Assembly: GCF_001676055.1 (NCBI RefSeq)
Contig: NZ_LZEX01000003.1
Coordinates: 78,669 to 142,668 of the forward strand
Origin: Morganella psychrotolerans
GTDB taxonomy: Bacteria; Pseudomonadota; Gammaproteobacteria; Enterobacterales; Enterobacteriaceae
Direction of reading: 5' to 3'
DNA length: 64,000 bases
Shown piece by piece: positions 34,667 through 42,478 of this stretch. The position numbers and the translations under genes are program-made. How positions within the stretch are numbered: position 1 is the stretch's first letter; the number at the start of each line of letters is the position of its first letter. The notes beneath the pieces were generated by a model. It searched no databases. It was given only the letters and a program-made list of their open reading frames with translations, and was not told where the DNA came from.

Positions 34667-35887
34667 ATGAGCCAAATCGTGACCGACGAACTGCATTTGA
34701 TGTTCAATGATCTGGGCATCAAAGATAGCTTGCGCAAAATTCTCCGTGCCATTGACGGTATTCCCAGCGTTCAATACCTTGTGAAAGACGGTAAGGTGTT
34801 TGTGTTTGAAAAGCTGGTTTCACTGATGGTCAGCGAAAAATCGACCGAACCGCAAAAAGCGTTAGAACTTCTCGCTCAGGCCTACATCACTCCGATACAG
34901 GCGGTTACCGACTGGAAAATCGTACCGTATCCCTTTGAGGTGATCGGTAATGGCAATTACTGGGTGTTGCACCACACCAAATTCGATGCAGTGATCCCGA
35001 AAAAATTCGACACCATCGGCCAGGTACAAGAAGCGATGACAGAATTGCTTTTGGGCCGCTCTATCACACCAGACGCCTCAGAGTTGATGGAGCCGAATCT
35101 GTTTTATTTTGAAAAGCAGATTTACAAAAGCATCGTCAGCCTGGCTGATATCCCTTCCGATCCGCTGACTGAGTGGGATGACATGACGACGGACAGTGTC
35201 GAAATGTTGGGCGTTGAGCAATACATTCCCGGCCACCCTCTGCTGACAGAAATCGTGTTTACGGGGATCGGGGAAGTATCAGGTAAATGGCAAGGTAAAC
35301 TTGACTGGATGCACTGCGCCGCTGAGCACGACGATGACGCTATCTCCAGCATCTCGTTCCTGTCACTTGAACGACTCAGCGCCGATTATGCGACTACCTG
35401 GGTGCCTGAAGAAGATGACAAACAGGTTATCGCTGCCTTGCGAGGGCATTACCCTGAACTGTCGGGTATTAGCGATGCTGCGCTCTATTTCCTGTACGAC
35501 GAGTTCCAGATGGCCTGTAACCAGGTTTCCGGGGCTGAACTTATCCGCGACATTGATTTTCTGTTCTATGCGACGGGTACCGCGCTGGGCGTCGATGATG
35601 AAGGGGCAGCTGTTCGCGATGCCGGGAAGATCGCGGTGTATCTGCTCTCCGAAAATACGCCAGCTGAAGCACTGGCTAAAAAAATTCAAGATTACGTTGC
35701 CCGCGACAAATCTATCCAGCAGTTGGTGCTCTGGCGCTGGAATGTGTCGAAGTTTCTGGAGTCCTTTTCCGTAACTGAAAAAGGCGCTGGACAGCCTATT
35801 GCTGTATTTTCCGATCTGATGGAAGCCAGCCGAAAATATGGGCATACCTTTGTAACTGTAACGCAGTCCCAGTCTGACTTCGCCTAA
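34667..35887 (+). CDS. hypothetical protein, 406 aa
   Basis: ATG 34667 with AAAAGGAAAAAAC; an ATG at 34643 is upstream in frame. A 406-residue soluble protein with no transmembrane segments and no motif I recognise. Ends before a short hairpin-free gap and the module at 35889. Confidence 0.7.
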   Translation: MSQIVTDELHLMFNDLGIKDSLRKILRAIDGIPSVQYLVKDGKVFVFEKLVSLMVSEKSTEPQKALELLAQAYITPIQAVTDWKIVPYPFEVIGNGNYWVLHHTKFDAVIPKKFDTIGQVQEAMTELLLGRSITPDASELMEPNLFYFEKQIYKSIVSLADIPSDPLTEWDDMTTDSVEMLGVEQYIPGHPLLTEIVFTGIGEVSGKWQGKLDWMHCAAEHDDDAISSISFLSLERLSADYATTWVPEEDDKQVIAALRGHYPELSGISDAALYFLYDEFQMACNQVSGAELIRDIDFLFYATGTALGVDDEGAAVRDAGKIAVYLLSENTPAEALAKKIQDYVARDKSIQQLVLWRWNVSKFLESFSVTEKGAGQPIAVFSDLMEASRKYGHTFVTVTQSQSDFA

Positions 35888-35888
35888 T

Positions 35889-35917
35889 TTCGTCGCCCGC
35901 TTGGGCTGTGTAACACT
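35889..35917 (+). promoter_or_regulatory. possible promoter module (TTCGTC-17-AACACT)
   Basis: TTCGTC, 17 bp, AACACT, before the 35980 gene; the -10 match is weak. Confidence 0.35.
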
Positions 35918-35934
35918 ATCTCTGTGTTGATGAG

Positions 35935-35960
35935 CCTGCACCTTCGGGTGCGGGTATTTT
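35935..35960 (+). terminator. hairpin
   Basis: CCTGCACC-TTCG-GGTGCGGG followed by TATTTTT; lies between the possible module and the 35980 gene, so it may attenuate. Confidence 0.5.
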
Positions 35961-35979
35961 TAATAACAGAGGACTGCCA

Positions 35980-36426
35980 ATGTCTCAGATTAAACCTTTT
36001 TCCTGGCTCATCCGTCTTGACGTCGCCCCGTTGTGGGTCGCTGACGGGTTCTGCATGAACAACCAAACCGCTCTGGATATGCTCGCCAACCAACTGCCAT
36101 ACGCCGATATGAGCTTTGAGCTCGGTGCAGCGGTCATTGCCGGACCGGATCCGCTTCGCATCGTTAATGAAAACGACTGGGAAGCCAATCCGTCGGAAGA
36201 AGCCAAAATTCGCACTGAATCTCCGCACGCTTACCCCGAAAACGAAACCCAGGGTACGGATCTGATTTCAACGCTCACCGACGCCATTGCCTTCATTGAA
36301 GGTGCTGAGCCGGGCGCTGCGAACTACGCAAACAAAAACGCAATCATTTCCCGCCTACGTAGTGCGTTGGCGCTGGTGGACGGTTCAGAGCCGATTGTCG
36401 ATTTTGAGTGGCAAAACGCCGAATAA
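35980..36426 (+). CDS. hypothetical protein, 148 aa
   Basis: ATG after AGAGGACTGCCA. A 148-residue protein whose first half is beta-rich and Trp-containing (SWLIRLDVAPLWVADGF) and whose second half is an acidic helix. Ends at the 36432 hairpin. Unknown family. Confidence 0.65.
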   Translation: MSQIKPFSWLIRLDVAPLWVADGFCMNNQTALDMLANQLPYADMSFELGAAVIAGPDPLRIVNENDWEANPSEEAKIRTESPHAYPENETQGTDLISTLTDAIAFIEGAEPGAANYANKNAIISRLRSALALVDGSEPIVDFEWQNAE

Positions 36427-36431
36427 ACCAG

Positions 36432-36450
36432 GCGCACCCTACGGGGTGCG
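36432..36450 (+). terminator. hairpin terminator
   Basis: GCGCACCC-TA-CGGGGTGCG, weak T-tail. Confidence 0.45.
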
Positions 36451-36497
36451 TATCTTCTCGTTACCTCCCCCCCAATAAACGAAAATAGAGGTGAAAG

Positions 36498-36812
36498 ATG
36501 CAAACTGAAAAATTCCTATGGGTGATTTGTTATTGCTGCGAAGGCCACGGGAAAGTGGACAATCTTGCGTTTTCTGATGGATTCACCGGGAGTGAATGGA
36601 ACGAACTCGACGACGAGTTTCGCGATGAGTACCGCAAAGGTAGCTACGATGTTCAGTGCAGTGTATGCAAAGGATCGGGGAAGGTTAAAGAACCTGATGT
36701 CAGTCGCATGACGTTTGCTGAAAAACGTGTTTTGGTGGCGGAGCGCCGGGAAGCCCGTGAAGATGCCGAGTATCGTCGTCAAACCGCACACGAACAGCGT
36801 ATGGGATATTGA
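36498..36812 (+). CDS. DnaJ-type zinc-finger protein
   Basis: 104 residues with two CxxCxGxGK modules: CYCCEGHGKV (residues ~12-21) and CSVCKGSGKV (~55-64). This is the paired zinc-ribbon of the DnaJ central domain, without J-domain or chaperone C-terminus. A charged helical tail follows. Likely a zinc-binding partner protein. The following metalloprotease gene overlaps it (GTG) or starts 3 bp later. Confidence 0.75.
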   Translation: MQTEKFLWVICYCCEGHGKVDNLAFSDGFTGSEWNELDDEFRDEYRKGSYDVQCSVCKGSGKVKEPDVSRMTFAEKRVLVAERREAREDAEYRRQTAHEQRMGY

Positions 36813-36815
36813 GTG

Positions 36816-37607
36816 ATGACACCGCGCCAGATTATTGCTTCTCACATCCGACAGTATCGCACCATCCCCGCAGGTTCGATAATCTGGCTGCACGCACCTG
36901 GGTTTGATGATTTCGTCAGCGTTGACGAAGTAGGGCGATCGCTGGACGCTTGGCTGGAAAAAATGGGTACGCCTTCCGAACTGACTATCCACCTGGATAC
37001 TCCTGAAGGCGATTTTGAAGACCAATGGTGCTTGGAAACGTCAATTTTCAAGCTGCCCCCTCCTGTTCGTGAAGTCGTTGAACCAGCAAAGGTCATTGCC
37101 CGCCGTAAACGAGTTACCGCATTCGGCGAAAAGACAATCTTTAACGCTGAACGAATTATCCAACTCTATACCGATTACCTTACAAATATGTACCGACGTG
37201 AATTCGGCTATATTGGTAAAAGCCCCGACGTCCGCGTGAACTGGGCTACAAAGCACTCCTGGGGAGGGCACCGGAATATTACGATCAGCCCTGGTTACCT
37301 TTATGAGCTTGATTTGGTCGAAATATACGGCCTGCGCATGTTTGCGTGCCACTTTCATGAATACGCGCATGTTTGCCTGGATAAAGAGATCGGGTCGTTC
37401 TACTCCAGTAACCGGCTTGACCACCTTAAGGCGCTGGTGGCGCATGAATTGGCTCATTTTCTGCAATTCAATACGCACTCTCGAAACTTTAACCCGCAGG
37501 CAGCGATACAACACCTGCCTCGCCTGGATTACAAAACGCCACATGGAGAGGGGTGGCAATATCTGTATCGCTATCTGAAAAAGCCCCTCAATTTGAGGTT
37601 GAATTAA
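36816..37607 (+). CDS. SprT-like zinc metalloprotease (HELAH)
   Basis: 263 residues. Core: DIVEIYGLRMFACHFHEYAHV-like region, then LVAHELAHFLQF, where HELAH is the zinc-binding HExxH, with a downstream His (THSRNF). The layout fits SprT/WLM-type proteases that digest DNA-protein crosslinks. ATG 36816 chosen; a GTG at 36813 is immediately upstream. Adjacent to the zinc-finger gene, suggesting a pair. The protease fold is well supported; the target is not. Confidence 0.75.
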   Translation: MTPRQIIASHIRQYRTIPAGSIIWLHAPGFDDFVSVDEVGRSLDAWLEKMGTPSELTIHLDTPEGDFEDQWCLETSIFKLPPPVREVVEPAKVIARRKRVTAFGEKTIFNAERIIQLYTDYLTNMYRREFGYIGKSPDVRVNWATKHSWGGHRNITISPGYLYELDLVEIYGLRMFACHFHEYAHVCLDKEIGSFYSSNRLDHLKALVAHELAHFLQFNTHSRNFNPQAAIQHLPRLDYKTPHGEGWQYLYRYLKKPLNLRLN

Positions 37608-37680
37608 TTACAATGCTTACCATTAATCATGTATTATTTCATCATGATATGATTGATTTTGCGTTAAAAAAGAGAAGAAA

Positions 37681-38355
37681 ATGTACTTACTTACAATAAT
37701 ATTATTCATGATCACTGCGTTGGCTTCCTTTGCGAAAACAATGAAAGTTGTACTAGAAGAGGCTAGTTCTGATAAGGAAAAACGTATTGCTGCTATCAGC
37801 CAAGTAAAATTCACCTGGCTATTTTATGTTCCCGCTTTCTTTTTGCTCCTTGCTCCATTCATCAAATCATTCATGGATGCGGGTTCCGAACAGATAGATC
37901 AATCTAGCTCCAATTTACCTGTTTGGCTTTACCTGGCTGGTGGCCTGTACTTGCTGTTTGGTGCCGCACTTTTATTACGCAACGCCGTGAAAGAAAAAAC
38001 ACTCGGACAGATAGGTACTATCCTTAATATCCAGATCCTTCTGTGGGTCGGCCTTTACAGCATATTTGCGGCCTATGACCACTTGAAGTTTGCAGATGAA
38101 CACTTTGGGATAATGAGCACCCGCCTGATAGAGATCGGAGGTGTGAAAGATGTCACTTGTGAGCAAGACCTGATGTTGGTTAACTTCACAGAAGGTCAAA
38201 CCACCCCAATGCAATGGCGCTGCCCGACAGGTTTCTCTTTGCTGAACAAAACGAATCGACCTTTCGTTCCTTGGCCGAACTACTCGGAAGGGAAAAGTGA
38301 ACAGCTTGCCGCAGCAATGAACAAAATCATGACTGAGGCGAAAGCCAACTCATAG
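37681..38355 (+). CDS. inner-membrane protein, four TM segments
   Basis: 224 residues: TM1 ~2-22, TM2 ~47-66, TM3 ~85-103, TM4 ~115-136, then a ~85-residue soluble domain with two Cys (CEQDLML, MQWRCPTG). The AT-rich preceding gap (37608-37680) holds no module copy. Ends at the 38369 terminator. Function unknown. Confidence 0.65.
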   Translation: MYLLTIILFMITALASFAKTMKVVLEEASSDKEKRIAAISQVKFTWLFYVPAFFLLLAPFIKSFMDAGSEQIDQSSSNLPVWLYLAGGLYLLFGAALLLRNAVKEKTLGQIGTILNIQILLWVGLYSIFAAYDHLKFADEHFGIMSTRLIEIGGVKDVTCEQDLMLVNFTEGQTTPMQWRCPTGFSLLNKTNRPFVPWPNYSEGKSEQLAAAMNKIMTEAKANS

Positions 38356-38368
38356 TAACTTTCTCTAT

Positions 38369-38392
38369 AGGCCAGCATTGCTGGCCTTTTTT
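38369..38392 (+). terminator. rho-independent terminator
   Basis: AGGCCAGC-ATT-GCTGGCCTTTTTT. Confidence 0.75.
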
Positions 38393-38453
38393 ATACCTTT
38401 CCCCTGCCCATAAAAAGTAATCTAAAAAAGATTATTTTTTTCCGCTTTTGCTA

Positions 38454-38482
38454 TTCGTCACCGGTTCACCCCGTGTTTAACT
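38454..38482 (+). promoter_or_regulatory. plasmid promoter module (TTCGTC-17-TTAACT)
   Basis: TTCGTCACCGG, 17 bp, TTAACT, GGATTCAGA after it, leader GTAAACAACCAATAAC at 38507-38522, T-tract upstream. Confidence 0.7.
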
Positions 38483-38540
38483 GGATTCAGAAGTAAGCAT
38501 AAACACGTAAACAACCAATAACAAATGCGGAGTAACTATC

Positions 38541-39689
38541 ATGACTATCAACGTACAACAAATCTTCCAAGCTTCTCGCAACAGCCAACTGATGGGTGAT
38601 CTGGGTGCTATTATGCGCCAGATGGACAAAGCTCCATCTACCCTGCGCGGTCTGAGTGACTTCGTTTCCAAAGAGCGCAAGTCAGCAACGAACAGCGCCC
38701 TGTTTGAAGAGCTGAATGTTGGCCGTAACAACGTGTACGCCGTCAGCGTGTCTTGGTTGTACGTTGAAGAGGGTCTGAACCTACGCGAGGTTGATGTAGA
38801 GCGCGCTGAGATGTTCAAGAACGCGTACCTGAACCATCCAAGCAGTGTGCCTGCTATCCGCGTTAAAGTGGTTGTTGTGGACGGTGTGACTCGCCTGAAA
38901 ATCATCGATGGCCACCACCGCTACACCGGCCTGATGGCCGCAATCGCTGAAGGCGCAGTATTTGAAAAACTGATCATAGAAGAGTTCGAAGGCGGAAAAG
39001 ACGAAGAAGTCTTCAACATGATCGAAAGCGCCAACACCAAGCACCTGAAAATGATTGAGCGTGCTGAAGGCTTCCGTCGTCTGGTTGAGTGGGGCCATGA
39101 AATCGACGTCATCGCTCGTCGTCTGGGCCTGTCTAGCGTCACCATTCGTCGTAGCCTGATACTGGCTAAAGCCGAAGAGCGCGTTAAGAAGCTGGTGCGT
39201 GAAGACAAGGTATCTGGTGATGTAGCGATCGACGTTCTCACCGATTGCCAAGGTACCGACCGTGATGCCTACGATATCCTGATTGCCTCTTTGGCAAAGG
39301 CTGAGCAAGCCGGTAAAACCAAGGTGACAGCACGTTACGTGTCTTCGCCGAAGAAAACCAAAGTAAAACCAAAGGTTGTACGCCAAACTTTCGAAAGCTT
39401 GCTGCCAACACTGGATCAACTGCGCTCTCAGATCCCACCAGCGCCAACAGCTGAACACGAAAACCAGATTGAAATCGCTGAGACCGTACCGGAAGAAGTG
39501 ATACTGCGTCTGAGCCCAGAAGTAGCCCGCCAGCTGATGGCTGCACTGTCCGATGTGGAAGCGGCCAAGCTGGAAGAAGAAGCAGAGAAAGCGGCTCAGG
39601 AAGCCGCTGATGCGGAAGCTACCGAAGAAGCCACTGAGGCTGGTGAAAGTGAAGAAGATGGTGACACTGAAGCCACCAAGCAACAGTAA
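38541..39689 (+). CDS. second ParB-like DNA-binding protein
   Basis: 382 residues. The ParB N-terminal domain has LKIIDGHHRYTGLMAA at the GERR position (~117-132), and a helix-turn-helix follows at ~175-200 (DVIARRLGLSSVTIRRSLIL). The last ~60 residues are extremely Ala/Glu-rich (AAKLEEEAEKAAQEAADAE). Not adjacent to a ParA. Such orphan ParB-like proteins on big plasmids act as regulators or nucleoid-like proteins. Sits under its own module promoter, ~430 bp before dnaB. Distinct from the 3398 parB (the alignable part is short). Confidence 0.75.
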   Translation: MTINVQQIFQASRNSQLMGDLGAIMRQMDKAPSTLRGLSDFVSKERKSATNSALFEELNVGRNNVYAVSVSWLYVEEGLNLREVDVERAEMFKNAYLNHPSSVPAIRVKVVVVDGVTRLKIIDGHHRYTGLMAAIAEGAVFEKLIIEEFEGGKDEEVFNMIESANTKHLKMIERAEGFRRLVEWGHEIDVIARRLGLSSVTIRRSLILAKAEERVKKLVREDKVSGDVAIDVLTDCQGTDRDAYDILIASLAKAEQAGKTKVTARYVSSPKKTKVKPKVVRQTFESLLPTLDQLRSQIPPAPTAEHENQIEIAETVPEEVILRLSPEVARQLMAALSDVEAAKLEEEAEKAAQEAADAEATEEATEAGESEEDGDTEATKQQ

Positions 39690-39703
39690 TCACCATTGCG
39701 AAC

Positions 39704-39727
39704 AAGGCCGGGAGACCGGCCTTTTTT
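39704..39727 (+). terminator. rho-independent terminator
   Basis: AAGGCCGG-GAGA-CCGGCCTTTTTT. Confidence 0.75.
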
Positions 39728-39799
39728 ATCTCGCTTCACGTTCTATCGCCTTGCCGTGCTCATTGAGGGATGACACCGCAAGCGACTTTGGGGGTAACC

Positions 39800-40162
39800 A
39801 TGAACCAGACTCTGCCTATGCTGCAAAAAATCACTATCCGCATTATTGACGACGCTTCTCTGGAAAAGCTGGCCGTTGACCATTATGAATGCCGGGGTTG
39901 CAAGCCTCGCGCATTAGGCAAAACTCACGCTATTCGCCGTAAAGGTAAAAACGCGGACACGTTTCTGGCTCGCATTAAAGTGAACTACGTCCGTCAGGTG
40001 TTGAGCAACTACGATCACGACAAAGAAAACGCGTGCCGCGCTGACGGTCGTGAGCACGAGGCTCACTGCATGAATCAGCAATTGTACCTGGCAATCGCGC
40101 AGCACTATCCACAGCTGGCGAGTGAATGTGAACGTCAAATCGCCCAACGTTCCGCGCTGTGA
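39800..40162 (+). CDS. phage-type Cys/His-rich protein, 120 aa
   Basis: ATG after GGGGGTAACC; 120 residues with CRGCKPRALGK (Cys pair), then DHDKENACRADGREHEAHC. This layout resembles the QA-antitermination/phage YdfU-type zinc proteins, but the match is not decisive. Overlaps the dnaB reading frame by 4 bp in the upstream extension; couples to dnaB. Confidence 0.55.
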   Translation: MNQTLPMLQKITIRIIDDASLEKLAVDHYECRGCKPRALGKTHAIRRKGKNADTFLARIKVNYVRQVLSNYDHDKENACRADGREHEAHCMNQQLYLAIAQHYPQLASECERQIAQRSAL

Positions 40163-40170
40163 GGCCTGCC

Positions 40171-41580
40171 ATGAAAGACTTGAAAAAACGCTTTGATAGC
40201 CAATCAAATGAGCAGGATATGCGCATGGCTGGACTTCGAATGCCACCTCACTCACTTGAAGCGGAGCAGTCTGTCCTTGGTGGGTTGATGCTGGATAACG
40301 AGCGGTGGGATCTGGTCTGTGAACGAGTGGTGGAAAGCGACTTCTTTACCCGTGCTCACAAAAATATTTTCACCATGATGCAGCGACTGGTGGAATCAAG
40401 CCGTCCGATTGATTTGATCACATTAGCAGAAGCGCTGGAACAACATAGCCAGCTTGAACAAGTAGGCGGTTTTGCCTATCTGGCTGAACTGTCAAAGAAC
40501 ACCCCTAGCGCGGCGAACATCTCCGCCTACGCAGACATTGTGCGTGAGCGAGCTGTTGTGCGTGAAATGATAGCTGCGGCCAATGACATTGCAGATGCGG
40601 GATACGACCCTCAAGGTCGCACAAGCGCGGATTTACTCGACCTGGCCGAAAGCCGTGTGTTTCAGATTGCAGAGGCTCGCACCAGCAAAGACAGCGGACC
40701 GATGAGCATTGATACCATTCTGGAGAAAACAGTGACTCGTATTGAGCAACTGTACCAGACACCACACGACGGGGTTACGGGCGTCGATACCGGCTACACC
40801 GATCTGAATAAGAAAACGGCAGGGCTTCAAAAGTCTGACCTCATTATCGTTGCCGCGCGCCCTTCAATGGGTAAGACGACGTTTGCGATGAACATGTGCG
40901 AAAACGCAGCCATGACACAGGATAAGCCCGTCATGATTTTTAGTCTGGAGATGCCTGGTGACCAAATCATGATGCGTATGCTGGCCTCCATGTCCCGCGT
41001 TGACCAGACAAAAATTCGTACCGGCCAACTGGATGATGAGGATTGGGCGCGTATTTCCAGCACGATGGGTATTTTGCTGGATAAGCGGAACATCTTTATC
41101 GACGACAGCAGCGGCCTAACACCGACTGAACTACGCTCGCGAGCACGGCGAGTGTACCGTGAAAATGGTGGACTGAGTATGATCATGGTGGACTACCTTC
41201 AGTTGATGCGTGTTCCCGCGTTGCAGGACAACCGAACACTAGAGATTGCAGAGATATCCCGCTCTCTGAAAGCGCTGGCAAAAGAGCTTCAGGTGCCTGT
41301 CGTTGCGTTGTCTCAGCTGAACCGCTCACTGGAGCAGCGCGCAGATAAGCGACCGGTGAACTCGGATCTGCGTGAATCGGGTTCGATTGAGCAGGATGCG
41401 GACCTTATCATGTTCATCTACCGTGACGAGGTCTACAACGAGAATAGCGAGCACAAAGGCGTGGCCGAAATCATCCTGGGTAAACAGCGTAACGGGCCTA
41501 TCGGATCGGTGCGTCTGGCCTTCAACGGGCAGTGGTCGCGGTTTGATAACTACAGTGGACCTCAATACGAAGAATATTGA
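40171..41580 (+). CDS. dnaB: replicative DNA helicase DnaB
   Basis: 469 residues, full length for the family. N-terminal DnaB domain (PPHSLEAEQSVLGGLMLDN), linker, then the RecA-like motor: Walker A ARPSMGKTTFAMN (~229-241), Walker B MIMVDYLQLM, and the signature LSQLNRSLEQR with RDSG-like LRESGSIEQDADLI. Unwinds DNA at the plasmid fork. Plasmid-encoded copies free replication from host DnaB loading. ATG 40171 chosen (AGGCCTGCC upstream). The neighbouring zinc gene may be a loader-like partner; this is inference. Confidence 0.95.
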   Translation: MKDLKKRFDSQSNEQDMRMAGLRMPPHSLEAEQSVLGGLMLDNERWDLVCERVVESDFFTRAHKNIFTMMQRLVESSRPIDLITLAEALEQHSQLEQVGGFAYLAELSKNTPSAANISAYADIVRERAVVREMIAAANDIADAGYDPQGRTSADLLDLAESRVFQIAEARTSKDSGPMSIDTILEKTVTRIEQLYQTPHDGVTGVDTGYTDLNKKTAGLQKSDLIIVAARPSMGKTTFAMNMCENAAMTQDKPVMIFSLEMPGDQIMMRMLASMSRVDQTKIRTGQLDDEDWARISSTMGILLDKRNIFIDDSSGLTPTELRSRARRVYRENGGLSMIMVDYLQLMRVPALQDNRTLEIAEISRSLKALAKELQVPVVALSQLNRSLEQRADKRPVNSDLRESGSIEQDADLIMFIYRDEVYNENSEHKGVAEIILGKQRNGPIGSVRLAFNGQWSRFDNYSGPQYEEY

Positions 41581-41593
41581 TCTTCACTAAGCT

Positions 41594-41615
41594 AAGCCGG
41601 GCCATGCCTGGCTTA
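41594..41615. terminator. hairpin between convergent genes
   Basis: AAGCCGGGC-CAT-GCCTGGCTTA, between dnaB and the minus-strand HNH gene. Confidence 0.5.
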
Positions 41616-41647
41616 TTCGTAAAATGCGAAATAATAAAAAATTATCA

Positions 41648-42367
41648 TTAAAATACCTTCAACTTACTTGGCACATTAATACCTAATTTTTCTATTTCAT
41701 TAAAATAAAATGTCAATTCATGTCTCATTGCTTTTAGACAATCCCCAAATATAATTGCGTTAGCTCCAGTTTTCGACGTCATATTCATTGCTCGGCCTAT
41801 AGCTCCGGATATATCACTTAATATTTTCTTGATTGAACTATCGAAAATAACTTTCTTTTTTAAATCGGTTATAAAGTTTCTGGTTTCTTTCATTGATTCA
41901 ATGCAGTGAGGAGGAAATTCGAAAGCTTCCGGCAGATAATAAACTCCTTTATCTTCCATGAAATCAATTAGATCTGAAAGTAATTTATAATTTTTCGTAT
42001 ACCTTAAAACTAATGGCATAGATGATTCGTGGCTTAGTATCATCCCAAAAAGCCGCTCTCTAAATTTTAATTTCCATTCAGCTAGTAACTCAGGCGGAAA
42101 ATCAATGCCATTATTTTTATCAATTGCTGTGTGGCAGTTTGCACAAAGCCAAATACCGTTTTCTATTTCATTGCTGTTTTTGTTTCCATCTATATGGCGA
42201 GCTGATCCTTCCTTTTCACCTGCAATATGAGCACCTTCACCAGTCTTTATTTTTTTTATTTCCTCTACTAATGATGGGCCAATAGTCAGACAATAGCAGT
42301 CTGGGTTGTTGCATATATAGGCAGAATTCAATGCAAGTTGTTGTGATATTTTAGGGGGGAAAGCCAT
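41648..42367 (-). CDS. HNH-family endonuclease (putative defence)
   Basis: ATG 42367 chosen from two in-frame starts. 239 residues with a zinc-bound HNH core: two Cys pairs (CNNPDC ... CANC), the His-containing GEGAHIAGEKEG and NGIWLCANCHTAIDKNNGIDF. The C-terminal ~120 residues are helical and of unknown role. AT-rich, minus strand, between dnaB and the 42479 unit, so it looks acquired. Likely a DNA-cleaving effector or homing-type nuclease. Confidence 0.75.
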   Translation of the reverse strand: MAFPPKISQQLALNSAYICNNPDCYCLTIGPSLVEEIKKIKTGEGAHIAGEKEGSARHIDGNKNSNEIENGIWLCANCHTAIDKNNGIDFPPELLAEWKLKFRERLFGMILSHESSMPLVLRYTKNYKLLSDLIDFMEDKGVYYLPEAFEFPPHCIESMKETRNFITDLKKKVIFDSSIKKILSDISGAIGRAMNMTSKTGANAIIFGDCLKAMRHELTFYFNEIEKLGINVPSKLKVF

Positions 42368-42417
42368 TAAGATCTCCTGTGTCAACAATATTAACAATTA
42401 AATAATTTATCCTTAAT

Positions 42418-42446
42418 TTCGTCAGCTGTCACCCTCATGAGAAAAT
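42418..42446 (+). promoter_or_regulatory. plasmid promoter module (TTCGTC-17-GAAAAT)
   Basis: TTCGTCAGCTG, 17 bp, GAAAAT; leader GTAAACAAAACAAATAAC at 42452-42469. Confidence 0.7.
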
Positions 42447-42478
42447 CACCTGTAAACAAAACAAATAACAGGTGACTT

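Noticed and set aside
38781..39683. 300-residue minus-strand open frame
   Set aside because: Antisense to the ParB-like gene; the Ala/Glu codons on the plus strand create long Phe/Leu/Ser antisense frames.
41618..41635. AAAATGCGAAAT near 41625 as parS half-site
   Set aside because: Only one arm of the 16-bp palindrome matches.
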